NCBI GenBank assembly: GCA_964448135.1
Contig: CAYUVH010000041.1
Coordinates: 1 to 64,000 of the forward strand
Length of the DNA: 64,000 nucleotides
Reading direction: 5' to 3'
Origin: CAYUVH01 sp964448135
GTDB taxonomy: Bacteria; Verrucomicrobiota; Verrucomicrobiia; Limisphaerales; UBA8199
In this document: piece after piece, positions 16,281 to 24,776 of the stretch
Position numbering within the stretch: position 1 is the first letter of the stretch
Layout of the letters: each line of letters opens with the position of its first letter
The notes under the pieces: generated by a model
What the model was told of the DNA's origin: nothing
What the model saw: the letters and a program-made list of their open reading frames with translations, nothing else
The model's database searches: none
Made by a program: the position numbers and the translations under genes

Positions 16281-16550
16281 ATGAACCTGACCAAAGACCT
16301 TTTGGTCTCGAACAAGCTGGGCATTCACGCCCGGCCGGCGGCCAGGTTCGTCCAGACGGCGAACCGGTTTGCGTGCGACATTTTCGTGGAAAAAGACGGT
16401 GAAACGGTTAACGGCAAAAGCATCATGGGCCTGCTGATGCTGGCGGCCGGACCGGGAACGAAACTCACCGTCCACGCCCGCGGCCAGGACGCCTCCAACG
16501 CCATCGCCGAAATTGAAATGCTGATGAAGCGCAATTTCGACGAGGAGTGA
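16281..16550 (+). CDS. HPr family phosphocarrier protein
   Basis: The 89-residue protein has the active-site segment LGIHARPAA (phospho-accepting histidine at residue 16) and the regulatory serine site NGKSIMGLLML, so both enzyme I-dependent and HprK-dependent phosphorylation sites are present. The start at 16281 puts the histidine where it lies in other HPr proteins; an ATG at 16251 would add ten residues and cannot be excluded, and neither has a strong ribosome-binding site. It is 172 bases downstream of hprK and probably its substrate. In bacteria lacking a sugar PTS such a pair regulates metabolism. Confidence 0.9.
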   Translation: MNLTKDLLVSNKLGIHARPAARFVQTANRFACDIFVEKDGETVNGKSIMGLLMLAAGPGTKLTVHARGQDASNAIAEIEMLMKRNFDEE

Positions 16551-16581
16551 ACGTCGCAACCATTTCAAGTTTCTCCCGCCC

Positions 16582-16869
16582 ATGCCCGCCCCGGAAATCA
16601 ATGTGAAGTACGTCGCGAACCTCGCGCGGCTACAATTGTCGCCCGAGGAAGAGACGCAAATCGGCGCGCAGTTGGGAAAGATCCTCAGCTACATCGAGAA
16701 GCTCAAGGAAGTGGATGTGACGGGCGTCGAGCCGACGGCCCATGCTTTCCCGCTTGTGAACGTGACGCGCAAAGACGAAGTCACCCCCTCGCTGAGCAAC
16801 GAAGAGGCGCTGAAGAACGCGCCGGCGACAGCCAACGGGCTGTTCATGGTGCCGACGATCGTGGAGTGA
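16582..16869 (+). CDS. gatC: Asp-tRNA(Asn)/Glu-tRNA(Gln) amidotransferase subunit C
   Basis: The 95-residue GatC stabilises the GatAB amidotransferase that makes Gln-tRNA or Asn-tRNA from mischarged precursors. The family pattern is clear: VKYVANLARLQLSPEEE, LGKILSYIEKLKEVDVTGVE, and EDEVTPSLSNEEALKNAP-like sequence (here KDEVTPSLSNEEALKNAP) at the C terminus, ending GLFMVPTIVE. The length is standard. gatA and gatB are not adjacent. It converges with the glycosyltransferase gene at 16892. Confidence 0.93.
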   Translation: MPAPEINVKYVANLARLQLSPEEETQIGAQLGKILSYIEKLKEVDVTGVEPTAHAFPLVNVTRKDEVTPSLSNEEALKNAPATANGLFMVPTIVE

Positions 16870-16891
16870 TTTGGGGCTCGGAGTCCCGAAT

Positions 16892-17680
16892 TCAATCCAA
16901 AGTGTATCGCTTGAGCCGGGTGAATTGCGCGAAGGCGCGCAGGACGAAGAGAGGGTTGTTTTTCAGGTAACGTTTCCACAAGCGACGCGGCTCGCTGCAC
17001 AGGCGGTAAAACCATTCCAGGCCGCTGCGCTGCATCCAAAACGGAGCCTGTTTCACCGTGCCGGCGTGAAAATCGAACGCGGCGCCGACACCCAGAAAGA
17101 TCGTGGCGTCGAGTTTCTGCCAGTACTCGGTCATGAACTTTTCCTGCTTGGGCGTGCTGAGTCCGACCCAAAAAAGATCGGGCTTCGCGGCGGCGACCTG
17201 CCGGACCAGTTCGGCTTCCTCGTCCGCATTCAGCGGACGGAATGGCGGCACATAAACACCTACGATTTTCAGGCCGGGAAAACGCGCTTCGAGCCGGCTG
17301 CGGAGTTGGTCCGCGACACCAGGCGCACCGCCGTAAAGAAAATGCGTGATACCGCGCCGGGGTGATTCTTCGCACAGGCGCAGCATGAGATCCGGGCCGT
17401 AAACGCGGCCCATGTGGTTGAAGCCCTGCGCGCGGCCCATCCAGACCATGGGCATACCGTCGGGGGTGTTGAGGAAGGCGCGGTTGAGAATGCGGCGGAA
17501 GGCGGGGTCGGTCTGGGCCTCGCTCACGCCGTGCACGCCGGTGACGCAGATGTAGCCTTTCCGCCTGTCGGCGACGGCGCGCGTGATTTCGTCGGCGGCC
17601 AGGTCGAGGTTCAGGGCGCTGATGCCGACGCCGAGCACGTTGGCGCGCGGGAGTGGAGTTACGCTGGAGGGGTCTGGCAT
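16892..17680 (-). CDS. WecG/TagA/CpsF family glycosyltransferase
   Basis: This 262-residue cytoplasmic enzyme is of the GT26 family, which adds ManNAc(A)-type sugars to lipid-linked precursors for cell-surface polymers. Diagnostic segments are NTPDGMPMVWMGR, RVYGPDLMLRLCEE, FLYGGAPGVADQL, PDLFWVGLSTPKQEKFM and FLGVGAAFDFHAGTVKQAP, followed by GLEWFYRLCSEPRRLWKRYL. It is divergent from the two glycosyltransferases at 17776 and 19065, so the three form a small surface-polysaccharide cluster. The start ATG at 17680 gives the normal length. Confidence 0.93.
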   Translation of the reverse strand: MPDPSSVTPLPRANVLGVGISALNLDLAADEITRAVADRRKGYICVTGVHGVSEAQTDPAFRRILNRAFLNTPDGMPMVWMGRAQGFNHMGRVYGPDLMLRLCEESPRRGITHFLYGGAPGVADQLRSRLEARFPGLKIVGVYVPPFRPLNADEEAELVRQVAAAKPDLFWVGLSTPKQEKFMTEYWQKLDATIFLGVGAAFDFHAGTVKQAPFWMQRSGLEWFYRLCSEPRRLWKRYLKNNPLFVLRAFAQFTRLKRYTLD

Positions 17681-17775
17681 GGCCGGTGCATTGCGGCTTG
17701 ATTATCGGCAAATCGGTTCGCACAATCAATCCAGCGAATGTACGGGACCGGGTCGTGCATGCCCCTCCCGCCGCT

Positions 17776-19059
17776 ATGAAGCTGCTCGTCTTTGCCCACA
17801 CACCGCCGCCGCACCACGGCCAGAGTTATATGGTGCAACTCATGCTGGACGGACTCGGAGGCGACCGGCGGCGCGGCGGCCGGGCCCGAGCGGGCGCGGA
17901 TTACGGGGTGGAATGCTATCACGTGAATGCCCGTCTCTCGAAGCAGTTGGAGGACATCGGTGAACTGCGCATCGGGAAGATGTTTCTGCTGCTGAGCTAT
18001 TGCTTTGAGGCGCTGTGGTGCCGGTTTCGCTACGGGGTAACAAATCTTTATTACATCCCGGCGCCGGGCAAACGCTCGGCCATGTATCGCGACTGGCTGG
18101 TAATGTGGATCTGCCGCCCGTTTTTCAAGAACGTGATCCTGCACTGGCACGCGGCGGGCCTGGCGAAGTGGTTGGAAACCGCGGTGCAGATGCGCTTCCG
18201 CACCATGACCTACAAGGCGATGAAAGAGCCCGACCTGAGCATCGTGCTCTCGCAGTACAACCGGGCGGACGCCGAAAAGATTTTCTCGAAGCAAATCCGC
18301 GTGGTGGGCAACGGCATCGCCGACCCCTGCCCCGAATTTGCCCGGCTGATCCGGCCGGCACGGGAAGCGCGCCTGGAAGCGCGGCGGGCATTGCGGGCGG
18401 GGCGGGAACCGAAGCCGGATGAAACCGCGCTCGTGGGCCACGACCCGCGCGTCGTGAATGTGCTCTTCCTGGCGCATTGCACGCGGGAAAAAGGTTTATT
18501 TGACGCGGTCGCGGGAGTGCAACTCGCCAACCAACGGCTGGCGGAGAAAAAATCGCCGCTCACGTTCCGGTTGCAGGTGGCGGGGACGTTTGTGAACAAG
18601 GCGGATCGCGAGGAATTCGACCGGCTGCGGGCGCAATCGGGCGCGGCGGGTAACTTTGAGTATTTCGGTTTCGTCTCCGGCGAACAAAAGAACGACCTGC
18701 TGCGCAGCGCGGACTTGTTTTGCTTTCCGACCTATTACCAAAACGAAAACCAGCCGGTGAACCTGATCGAGGCGATGGCGTTTGGCCTGCCGATCCTGAC
18801 GACGCGCTGGCGCTCGATTCCGGAATTGTTTCCGGCCGACTATCGCGGGCTCGTGGATACGAAGTCACCCGAACAGATCGCGGAGGCCTTGATCGCCTTG
18901 CTGGAGGACCAGAGCGGCACGGATTTTCGCGAATTGTTCCTCCGCAATTTCACCCTTGAACGGTATCTGGCCGGGCTGGCGGAAGCGTTCCATCGCGCGG
19001 AAAATCCCGCGCCGGGCGCACGGTCGCCCCATACCGTTCCCGCACCCGCCCGCCGGTAA
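17776..19059 (+). CDS. Glycosyltransferase family 4-like protein
   Basis: The 427-residue GT-B glycosyltransferase starts MKLLVFAHTPPPHHGQSYMV, an opening typical of family 4 enzymes (hydrophobic strand followed by a Gly-containing loop). The C-terminal donor domain shows NVLFLAHCTREKGLFDAVAG, FEYFGFVSGEQKNDLLRSAD and ENQPVNLIEAMAFGLPILTT, where the Glu in NLIEAMA is the nucleotide-sugar-binding E of the EX7E motif. The ATG at 17776 was taken because the open frame upstream overlaps the divergent WecG-type gene. Acceptor and donor are unknown. The downstream family-2 glycosyltransferase begins only 5 bases later. Confidence 0.87.
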   Translation: MKLLVFAHTPPPHHGQSYMVQLMLDGLGGDRRRGGRARAGADYGVECYHVNARLSKQLEDIGELRIGKMFLLLSYCFEALWCRFRYGVTNLYYIPAPGKRSAMYRDWLVMWICRPFFKNVILHWHAAGLAKWLETAVQMRFRTMTYKAMKEPDLSIVLSQYNRADAEKIFSKQIRVVGNGIADPCPEFARLIRPAREARLEARRALRAGREPKPDETALVGHDPRVVNVLFLAHCTREKGLFDAVAGVQLANQRLAEKKSPLTFRLQVAGTFVNKADREEFDRLRAQSGAAGNFEYFGFVSGEQKNDLLRSADLFCFPTYYQNENQPVNLIEAMAFGLPILTTRWRSIPELFPADYRGLVDTKSPEQIAEALIALLEDQSGTDFRELFLRNFTLERYLAGLAEAFHRAENPAPGARSPHTVPAPARR

Positions 19060-19064
19060 TTCCC

Positions 19065-19898
19065 ATGCAGTTTTCGATTATTACCCCAAGTTTCCGCAGT
19101 TCAGCCTGGCTGAAACTGTGCATCGCCTCCGTCGCGGACCAAAAAGGAGTCACGCTCGAACATCTCGTGCAGGATTCCTGCTCGGATGACGGCACGGGTG
19201 ACTGGCTTCCGCAGGACACGCGGGTGAAGGCGGTGATCGAAAAGGACCAGGGCATGTATGACGCCGTGAACCGCGGCTGGCGCCGCGCGACCGGCGACAT
19301 CATGGCGTATCTCAACTGCGACGAACAATACCTGCCGGGCGCGCTGGCGGCGGTGGCGGAATTTTTTACGGCGCACCCGGAGGTGGAAGCGGTGTTCTCG
19401 GACACGGTGGTGACCGACGCGAAGGGGGACTACATTTGCAGCCGTTACGCGTTGGTGCCGGGGAAGCACTCCATCTGGATTCGCTTTCCCGTGCTGACAT
19501 GCTCGTTATTCGTGCGGCGGAAGGTCGTGCATGAGCGCGGAATTTTCTTCGACACAAAGTGGCGTGATCTGGGCGACTTGTTCTGGGTGATGGAGATGGT
19601 GAATCGCGGCGTGCCGATGGCGGTGCTGCCGAAGTTCACCTCGGTTTTCGCCGACACGGGCGAGAACATGAATTTGAAGCCGAACGCGTTGAAAGAGCGG
19701 GCGGAGAAGGAACGCATGGCACCCGGCTGGGTAAAAATGCTCCGCCATCCGTTCGTGTTGAAGTATCGCCTGGAGCTGGCCGCGCGCGGGGCGATGTCGC
19801 AAAGCCCGTTTGATTATTCGTTATACACGCAGGAAAATCCGGCAACGCGCGTGACCAGGCATGTCGGGGAACCGACGTCGTTTTGGAAGGGGCGGTGA
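19065..19898 (+). CDS. Glycosyltransferase family 2 protein
   Basis: The 277-residue GT-A enzyme begins MQFSIITPSFRSSAWLKLCI, the classic family-2 first strand, with HLVQDSCSDDGTGDWL carrying the nucleotide-binding aspartates and IMAYLNCDEQYLPGALA carrying the DxD-like metal site (Asn-Cys-Asp here). It resembles the subfamily whose members act on O-antigen or capsule precursors and have no C-terminal membrane span. It follows the GT4 gene by 5 bases and ends 9 bases from the convergent nadE stop. Confidence 0.87.
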   Translation: MQFSIITPSFRSSAWLKLCIASVADQKGVTLEHLVQDSCSDDGTGDWLPQDTRVKAVIEKDQGMYDAVNRGWRRATGDIMAYLNCDEQYLPGALAAVAEFFTAHPEVEAVFSDTVVTDAKGDYICSRYALVPGKHSIWIRFPVLTCSLFVRRKVVHERGIFFDTKWRDLGDLFWVMEMVNRGVPMAVLPKFTSVFADTGENMNLKPNALKERAEKERMAPGWVKMLRHPFVLKYRLELAARGAMSQSPFDYSLYTQENPATRVTRHVGEPTSFWKGR

Positions 19899-19907
19899 TC
19901 GGGAAGG

Positions 19908-21545
19908 TCACTCCTCCCGATATCTCTGCGCAATCGGTATCCGCCTTCCAACCCCGAACGCTTTACTCGTTACTTTCAGACCGGGCGCGGATTGACGGCG
20001 TTTATATTCGTTCCGGTCAATCAAACCAATGACCCGCCGAACGGTGGCGGGATCCTGACCGGAGGCGATGATTTCGGCAGCGGAACGACCGGCGACAATG
20101 TAATCCTCCAGGATTGCGTCGAGGACATCATAGGGCGGGAGGCTGTCCTGGTCGGTTTGATTGGGGCGCAGTTCGGCGGAGGGCGCTTTGGTGATGGAGG
20201 CGGAGGGAATGATTTCGCGGTCGCGGTTGATCCACTTCGCGATGCGATAGACCATGGTTTTGGGGACGTCGCTGATGACGGCGAGTCCGCCGCACATGTC
20301 GCCGTAAAGCGTGCAGTAGCCGACGGCCAGTTCGCTTTTGTTGCCGGTGGTCAAAAGGAGAGAGCCAAATTTGTTGGAGAACGCCATGAGGACGAGGCCG
20401 CGCAGGCGGGCCTGGATGTTTTCCTCGGTGGCGTCCTCGGGCCGGCCGGCGAAGACGGACTTCAATTGCTCGCGCGCGGAGGCGAACATCGGCTGGATGG
20501 GGACGACGTCGTATTGAATCCCGAGGGTTTCGGCCAGCTTGCGGGCGTCATCGAGGCTCCCGGGGGAGGAGAATTGCGAGGGCAGCGAGACGCCCCGGAC
20601 GTTTTCGCGGCCAAGGGCATCCGCCGCAATGACCGCCGTGAGCGCGGAATCGATGCCGCCGCTCAGGCCCAGCAGCGCGGAGCGAAATCCGCACTTGTGC
20701 AGATAATCCCGCAGACCGAGCACCAGCGCCTTGTAGATTTTTTCCTCGTCCGACATGGTCTCGGCGGGAATCCCCTGCCCTCCCGGCAGGTCCACGAGCA
20801 GGAAGTCTTCCTCGAACATTTTGGCTTCCGCGACGACTTCCCCGCGTTCGTTTACGGCGAGGCTGGAGCCGTCGAAGATCAGTTCGTCATTGCCGCCGAC
20901 GAGATTGCAGTAGCACACCGGCCGCTTGAGCTTGGCGGCGAGGTTCATGAGCATCTCACGGCGCACACGGTTTTTGCCGAGGCTCCAGGGAGAGGCGGAA
21001 GAATTGAGAATGATTTCCGCGCCAGCGGCGGCCAGATCTACCACAGGGTTGCGCGCGTAACGCCGATCGCGCCAAAAATCCTCGTCGTTCCACGCGTCCT
21101 CGCAAATCGTCAGGCCCAGCTTCGTCTTCCCCACCACCACGGGACGATTTTCCGTGCCCGGCTCGAAATAGCGGTCCTCGTCGAAGACATCGTACGTCGG
21201 CAGCAGCGTCTTCTGGCGGGTGGCGATGATCTTTCCGTTCTGTGCGAGGGCAACCATGTTGGTGACTTCGCGGCCGGGCCGGACTTCGTTCCGGCCCACG
21301 TAACCAACCATGAGCGTGGTGCGGCCGGTTGCGGCCGCGAGGCGGTCGAGGACTTCCAGGTTGCGCCGGATGAATTCGCCTTTGAGCAGCAAATCGCGCG
21401 GGGGATAACCCGCGATCGTCAGTTCCGGGACAAGGACAAGGTCAGCGTTCGCTGCGGCGCCGCGCTGATAGGCCGCGAGGATTTTGGCCTCGTTGCCGGG
21501 CAGATCACCGACGGTGGTATTGAGTTGCGCGAGCGCAATTTTCAC
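19908..21545 (-). CDS. nadE: Glutamine-dependent NAD+ synthetase
   Basis: The 545-residue enzyme makes NAD from deamido-NAD, ATP and glutamine. The N-terminal carbon-nitrogen hydrolase (glutaminase) domain (about residues 1-260) has LVLVPELTIAGYPPRDL (catalytic Glu), the ATRQKTLLPTYDVFDE segment with its Lys, and LTICEDAWND with the catalytic Cys. The C-terminal synthetase domain has the P-loop GLSGGIDSALTAVIAADALG and RLRGLVLMAFSNKFGSLLL with TTGNKSELAVGYCTLYGDMC. Both domains are complete, so glutamine rather than ammonia is the nitrogen source. Family size is 540-680 residues, so this is the short form. Confidence 0.95.
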   Translation of the reverse strand: MKIALAQLNTTVGDLPGNEAKILAAYQRGAAANADLVLVPELTIAGYPPRDLLLKGEFIRRNLEVLDRLAAATGRTTLMVGYVGRNEVRPGREVTNMVALAQNGKIIATRQKTLLPTYDVFDEDRYFEPGTENRPVVVGKTKLGLTICEDAWNDEDFWRDRRYARNPVVDLAAAGAEIILNSSASPWSLGKNRVRREMLMNLAAKLKRPVCYCNLVGGNDELIFDGSSLAVNERGEVVAEAKMFEEDFLLVDLPGGQGIPAETMSDEEKIYKALVLGLRDYLHKCGFRSALLGLSGGIDSALTAVIAADALGRENVRGVSLPSQFSSPGSLDDARKLAETLGIQYDVVPIQPMFASAREQLKSVFAGRPEDATEENIQARLRGLVLMAFSNKFGSLLLTTGNKSELAVGYCTLYGDMCGGLAVISDVPKTMVYRIAKWINRDREIIPSASITKAPSAELRPNQTDQDSLPPYDVLDAILEDYIVAGRSAAEIIASGQDPATVRRVIGLIDRNEYKRRQSAPGLKVTSKAFGVGRRIPIAQRYREE

Positions 21546-21720
21546 GCGCGCCAGCGTGAGTCAGCAGGGGGCGGCGTGCAAGTTCAAGTTCACTTCACGG
21601 GCGGCGGCTTCGAAATCATCCCAATGGTTCCGAGCCACTTCTCCGCCAACTGCGGCCACTCCGTAATCGGGCCCACCGGAAGATTCGCCGCGCAGAATCG
21701 TAAACCGCCATAATAGCATC

Positions 21721-21749
21721 TTGACAGCAAATAAATATGGCATCATGAT
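21721..21749 (+). promoter_or_regulatory. Sigma70-type promoter of the second VapBC-type operon
   Basis: A perfect -35 box TTGACA (21721-21726) and a -10-like CATGAT (21744-21749) are 17 bases apart. The predicted transcription start falls at about 21756, on the GTG start codon of the antitoxin, which suggests a leaderless message. Confidence 0.6.
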
Positions 21750-21751
21750 GC
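21740..21751. promoter_or_regulatory. Palindromic operator candidate
   Basis: GCATCATGATGC is a perfect 12-base palindrome that covers the -10 box and lies 4 bases before the antitoxin start codon. A ribbon-helix-helix antitoxin bound here would block its own promoter, the usual mode of VapBC autoregulation. Confidence 0.55.
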
Positions 21752-21755
21752 TAGT

Positions 21756-22028
21756 GTGAGAACAACGGTCACCTTGGAGAAGGATGTGGAACGGATGCTC
21801 CGCGACGCGATGCATCGTTCCCGCAAATCGTTTAAGGCCACCCTGAATGCCGCGCTGCGAACCGGCCTGAGCGGAAAGCCAACGCAAACCAAGCCCCAAC
21901 GTTTTATCATAAAAGCCCGCCCCCTGGGCCTGCGTAATGGGATTGATCCGGCGGGCTTCAACCAGCTGGCCGATGATTTGGAGGTAAAGGCTTTCCTTGA
22001 AAAGCAGGCACGCCCGGGACGCCGATGA
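21756..22028 (+). CDS. Ribbon-helix-helix antitoxin, VapB-type
   Basis: The 90-residue protein starts (GTG) MRTTVTLEKDVERMLRDAMH, a ribbon-helix-helix DNA-binding N terminus (strand RTTVTLE, helix DVERMLRDAMHRS, helix SFKATLNAALRTGL). The C-terminal half is the toxin-binding tail. No Shine-Dalgarno sequence precedes the GTG, and the predicted transcription start coincides with it. It overlaps the toxin gene by four bases. This pair is of a different subtype from the AbrB/PIN pair at 2113-2759. Confidence 0.85.
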   Translation: MRTTVTLEKDVERMLRDAMHRSRKSFKATLNAALRTGLSGKPTQTKPQRFIIKARPLGLRNGIDPAGFNQLADDLEVKAFLEKQARPGRR

Positions 22029-22483
22029 TCATTCCCGACATCAACCTGCTCCTCTACGCTTACGACGCCGATTCCGCGTTTCATGCCAAAGCCGCAAAGT
22101 GGTGGCAGGAGTGTTTGTCAGGCAGCGAGCCGGTGGGGCTGCCGCCGGTCATCCTGTTTGGTTTCCTGCGCATCAGCACGAACCCGCGCGTCTTCAAGAA
22201 CCCGATGACTCCCTCCGAAGCGTCGCAGCACATCCGGTCCTGGCTGGCCCAGCCGGTGGCGCAGATTCTCGAACCCCGGAGCGAGCACATCGAGCAAGTG
22301 CTGCAGTCGCTGGAAAAACTGGGGACGGCGGGAAATCTGGTGACGGACGCGCAAATCGCCGCGCTGGCCGGCGAGCACGACGCCACGCTACACACGAACG
22401 ACACGGATTTCATGCGCTTTCCCGGCTTGAAACGGTTCAATCCCCTGACCGACGAGACGCCTGCGAAGCGCCGGAAGGATTGA
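22025..22483 (+). CDS. PIN-domain toxin, VapC-type
   Basis: The 152-residue PIN-domain ribonuclease has Asp5 in MIIPDINLLLYAYD and the C-terminal cluster LVTDAQIAALAGEHDATLHT followed by NDTDFMRFPG, which supplies the acidic active-site residues. The internal segment GFLRISTNPRVFKNPMTPSEA marks the TA-system VapC subfamily, in which the usual second acidic residue is not at the FLR position. It is translationally coupled to the antitoxin (ATGA) and converges with the phosphodiester glycosidase gene at 22530. Confidence 0.88.
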   Translation: MIIPDINLLLYAYDADSAFHAKAAKWWQECLSGSEPVGLPPVILFGFLRISTNPRVFKNPMTPSEASQHIRSWLAQPVAQILEPRSEHIEQVLQSLEKLGTAGNLVTDAQIAALAGEHDATLHTNDTDFMRFPGLKRFNPLTDETPAKRRKD

Positions 22484-22529
22484 AGGGAGCAGGCAGCACG
22501 CCGCGGGCGCGCCGGGGGTGGGAACGCAC

Positions 22530-23423
22530 CTAACGCAATGGCTGGGCGAAGACGCCGAGGTGATTGGCGACGCGGCGGAGGGCGCCGGGGGGCGGGCCGC
22601 AGGGGCGATTGAGCACGAGCGGTTTGCCGTCCGGGCCTTGAATGACGAGGGTCGTGCTGCCGCCGCCGTCGAGGTTGAGGGCGTTGTAGGCGCCGAGCTT
22701 GCGCATCCATTCGGCGGTCTCGCCGGTGGTGGCGCCTTCGCTGTAATCCTTCTGCCGGCCATCGAGGGTCATCAGGATAAGATATTGGCCGTCGCGGCTG
22801 ACGCCGGCGGCGGAACGGGGATGCAGATTGAGCATGCCGCCGTTGTTTTTTCCGTTGATGAGCAGGCAGTAGTAGCCGCTAAGACCGTTCCACGCGCCGC
22901 GCGGATCCACCGGAGACGCGGAAATCCAGGCGCGCTGGTGGTTGGTGCTGATGAGGAGAGCGTCCCACTGGTTGCCGGGGGAATACAAATCGCCGCGCGA
23001 AAGGGACAACCCTTCGATGTCCATGGGATCGCCCTTTTGTTTGGCGAAGACATCGAACACGGAACCGTTGATGGCGACCTGACATTTGAATTCCTCCACG
23101 AACTCGACCGTGGTGCGACCACCGACGTCCTTGGGTTCGGCGCCGTTGGAAGGGGTGACGAGGAAATCGATGGTCGGTTCGTGAAGATCGATGCGCAGGG
23201 CGCGGACTTGCTGGGGGCGGGGTTTTTCGGTGGAGCCTTCACACGCCTCGATGCCGCGGAAGATGGGGCGCCAGGGCGATATCGTGGCGTGGCTGACGGC
23301 GTCGGTCGGTTTGCCGGGGATGACGGTGTTGGTGCGGGTGGCGGACGAGTTAGTGTGCTGGGCGTGGAGGGCGGGCGTCCAAGCCAGGATCAAGCCGGCG
23401 CAGAATAGCGCGAACGAGCGCAT
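22530..23423 (-). CDS. Secreted phosphodiester glycosidase-family protein (NAGPA-like)
   Basis: The 297-residue exported protein has a Sec signal MRSFALFCAGLILAWTPALH-AQ, and the start at 23423 is chosen for it. The body matches the phosphodiester glycosidase (NAGPA, formerly DUF2233) domain: ALRIDLHEPTIDFLVTPSNG near the start, VAINGSVFD, and the characteristic C-terminal MRKLGAYNALNLDGGGSTTL. Relatives remove GlcNAc from phosphodiesters in mammals and are found in bacterial phage or sporulation proteins. It begins 2 bases after the end of the amidase gene, so both are one operon, suggesting a shared role in cell-wall or wall-polymer turnover. Confidence 0.85.
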   Translation of the reverse strand: MRSFALFCAGLILAWTPALHAQHTNSSATRTNTVIPGKPTDAVSHATISPWRPIFRGIEACEGSTEKPRPQQVRALRIDLHEPTIDFLVTPSNGAEPKDVGGRTTVEFVEEFKCQVAINGSVFDVFAKQKGDPMDIEGLSLSRGDLYSPGNQWDALLISTNHQRAWISASPVDPRGAWNGLSGYYCLLINGKNNGGMLNLHPRSAAGVSRDGQYLILMTLDGRQKDYSEGATTGETAEWMRKLGAYNALNLDGGGSTTLVIQGPDGKPLVLNRPCGPPPGALRRVANHLGVFAQPLR

Positions 23424-23425
23424 AT

Positions 23426-24118
23426 TCAGGGGGTTTTGGGCGGAGCTGCCGGCCGGTCGCGCGTAAGACCGATGCGGGTCCAATCAAAGAGTTCGCCCGG
23501 ATCGGTGCGGCGCTCGCGGCCGGCCCATTCTTCGTGGCCGATGACGTGAAAGCGGTCATTAGTGATGGCAGGGTGACGTGCGCGGATGGCGTCGATCAGG
23601 CGTTTCAGCGAGGCGTATTGCGCGTCGGAGAATCCGACCCAATCGGGATGCTTGGTTTTAAATGCGTCGTATTTCTCCGGCGTCATGCCGAAAAGTTTCA
23701 TGTCGGCAGGCGAACCGATGGCGAGCATTTCGATGCCGATGCCGCGCTGATTCATGGATTTGAGCGCCGGGTCCCAGGACAATTTTCCTCGGCCGGCGTG
23801 CCAGGCGACGCGTTCCTCGGGCACCAACCGGTAGATCGTGCCGTCGCGCGCGATCAGATAATTTGCGCTGGCACGAGCCTGCTTGAAAATGTCGAGCTGC
23901 CTCTGGACGTCGTAAGGATTGTCCGGGTGCGCGATGACATCGGAACAGAAATGGAGCATGATATGATCCACCGGCACGCCGTTGGAACGCGGCGAGGACA
24001 AGGCCAGTAAAGGCTTATCCACGATCTTGAGCGGTGCCGGTGACGGCGGATCGGCGGCGAGAAGCGCAGGAGCAAAAGCTAAAAGTAATGCAAAGGCACG
24101 GAACGGCGTGAGCAGCAT
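23426..24118 (-). CDS. Exported N-acetylmuramoyl-L-alanine amidase
   Basis: The 230-residue protein has a signal peptide (MLLTPFRAFALLLAFAPALLA, start 24118) and an Amidase_2/PGRP domain. The zinc ligands are visible as VDHIMLHFCSD (first His), RVAWHAGRG and RFHVIGHEEWAGRERRTDPG (second His and the DPG motif). It cleaves the lactyl-amide bond between muramic acid and the stem peptide in the periplasm. It precedes the phosphodiester glycosidase gene with a 2-base gap. Without the signal-start choice the frame would extend over unrelated Arg-rich sequence, which is why the upstream start was not used. Confidence 0.9.
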   Translation of the reverse strand: MLLTPFRAFALLLAFAPALLAADPPSPAPLKIVDKPLLALSSPRSNGVPVDHIMLHFCSDVIAHPDNPYDVQRQLDIFKQARASANYLIARDGTIYRLVPEERVAWHAGRGKLSWDPALKSMNQRGIGIEMLAIGSPADMKLFGMTPEKYDAFKTKHPDWVGFSDAQYASLKRLIDAIRARHPAITNDRFHVIGHEEWAGRERRTDPGELFDWTRIGLTRDRPAAPPKTP

Positions 24119-24198
24119 GGCGGAACCTACAACCCGGATGTCAGGCTGTCGAGGCAATGTCAGTCTGGTATGGAGCGAGCGGCCGGTAACACGAAGTA

Positions 24199-24657
24199 TC
24201 AGTCGAAAGTATAAAGGAGATACTTCTGGCCTTTGTCGGTGACCGGATCGTCCTGCACTGCGACCTCGACTTTGGCGCCGACGGCGAACAGCTTCGCGCG
24301 GACCGCCGGGTCTTTGGGCAGCACCAGCATCATCCCGCCGGCGAACTCCTTGCCGTCGTGTTCCTCCGTGTCCACGATAAACACCTGGGTGGCTCCCGCG
24401 TTGTAGAATTCCTCCACAAAGCCGGCCACTTGCTTCGGGTCTTCCTTGAAGAATATATGCGAGGGCGACTTCATCCACTCGCGCGCTTCCGCCTTTTTGC
24501 CGGACGCCATGATTTCCTCGCAGTGTTTATCCACGCGCGCTTCGAGCGAATCAGCCGCCATGCCACTGCCGCCGCCGGTGATTTTGCCGCAGCCAGCGAG
24601 GAGCGCGGCGGTGATCAACAACCCGGTCCACAACAAGTTTCTGATGCCTTTGTGCAT
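24199..24657 (-). CDS. Predicted lipoprotein, function unknown
   Basis: The 152-residue protein starts MHKGIRNLLWTGLLITAALLAGC, a lipoprotein signal with lipobox L-A-G-Cys, then GKITGGGSG as linker. The mature part (about 125 residues) holds no fold I recognise; it contains ATQVFIVDTEEHDGKEFAGG and GGMMLVLPKDPAVRAKLFAV. It lies 80 bases upstream of the amidase on the same strand, so it may be part of the same wall-related cluster, or separate. Whether it faces inner or outer membrane is not clear (residue after Cys is Gly, which does not force inner-membrane retention). Confidence 0.7.
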   Translation of the reverse strand: MHKGIRNLLWTGLLITAALLAGCGKITGGGSGMAADSLEARVDKHCEEIMASGKKAEAREWMKSPSHIFFKEDPKQVAGFVEEFYNAGATQVFIVDTEEHDGKEFAGGMMLVLPKDPAVRAKLFAVGAKVEVAVQDDPVTDKGQKYLLYTFD

Positions 24658-24776
24658 AATGTGTTTCTCCGCTCCCCGCCAGCATGGGCCAATCCACCCC
24701 GCAATTCAAGTTGCGGTTGGCGGCGCGGGTGGCGATAATTAATGCGCACAGTGTGTAGTTCGCTTACCCAGCTTTC

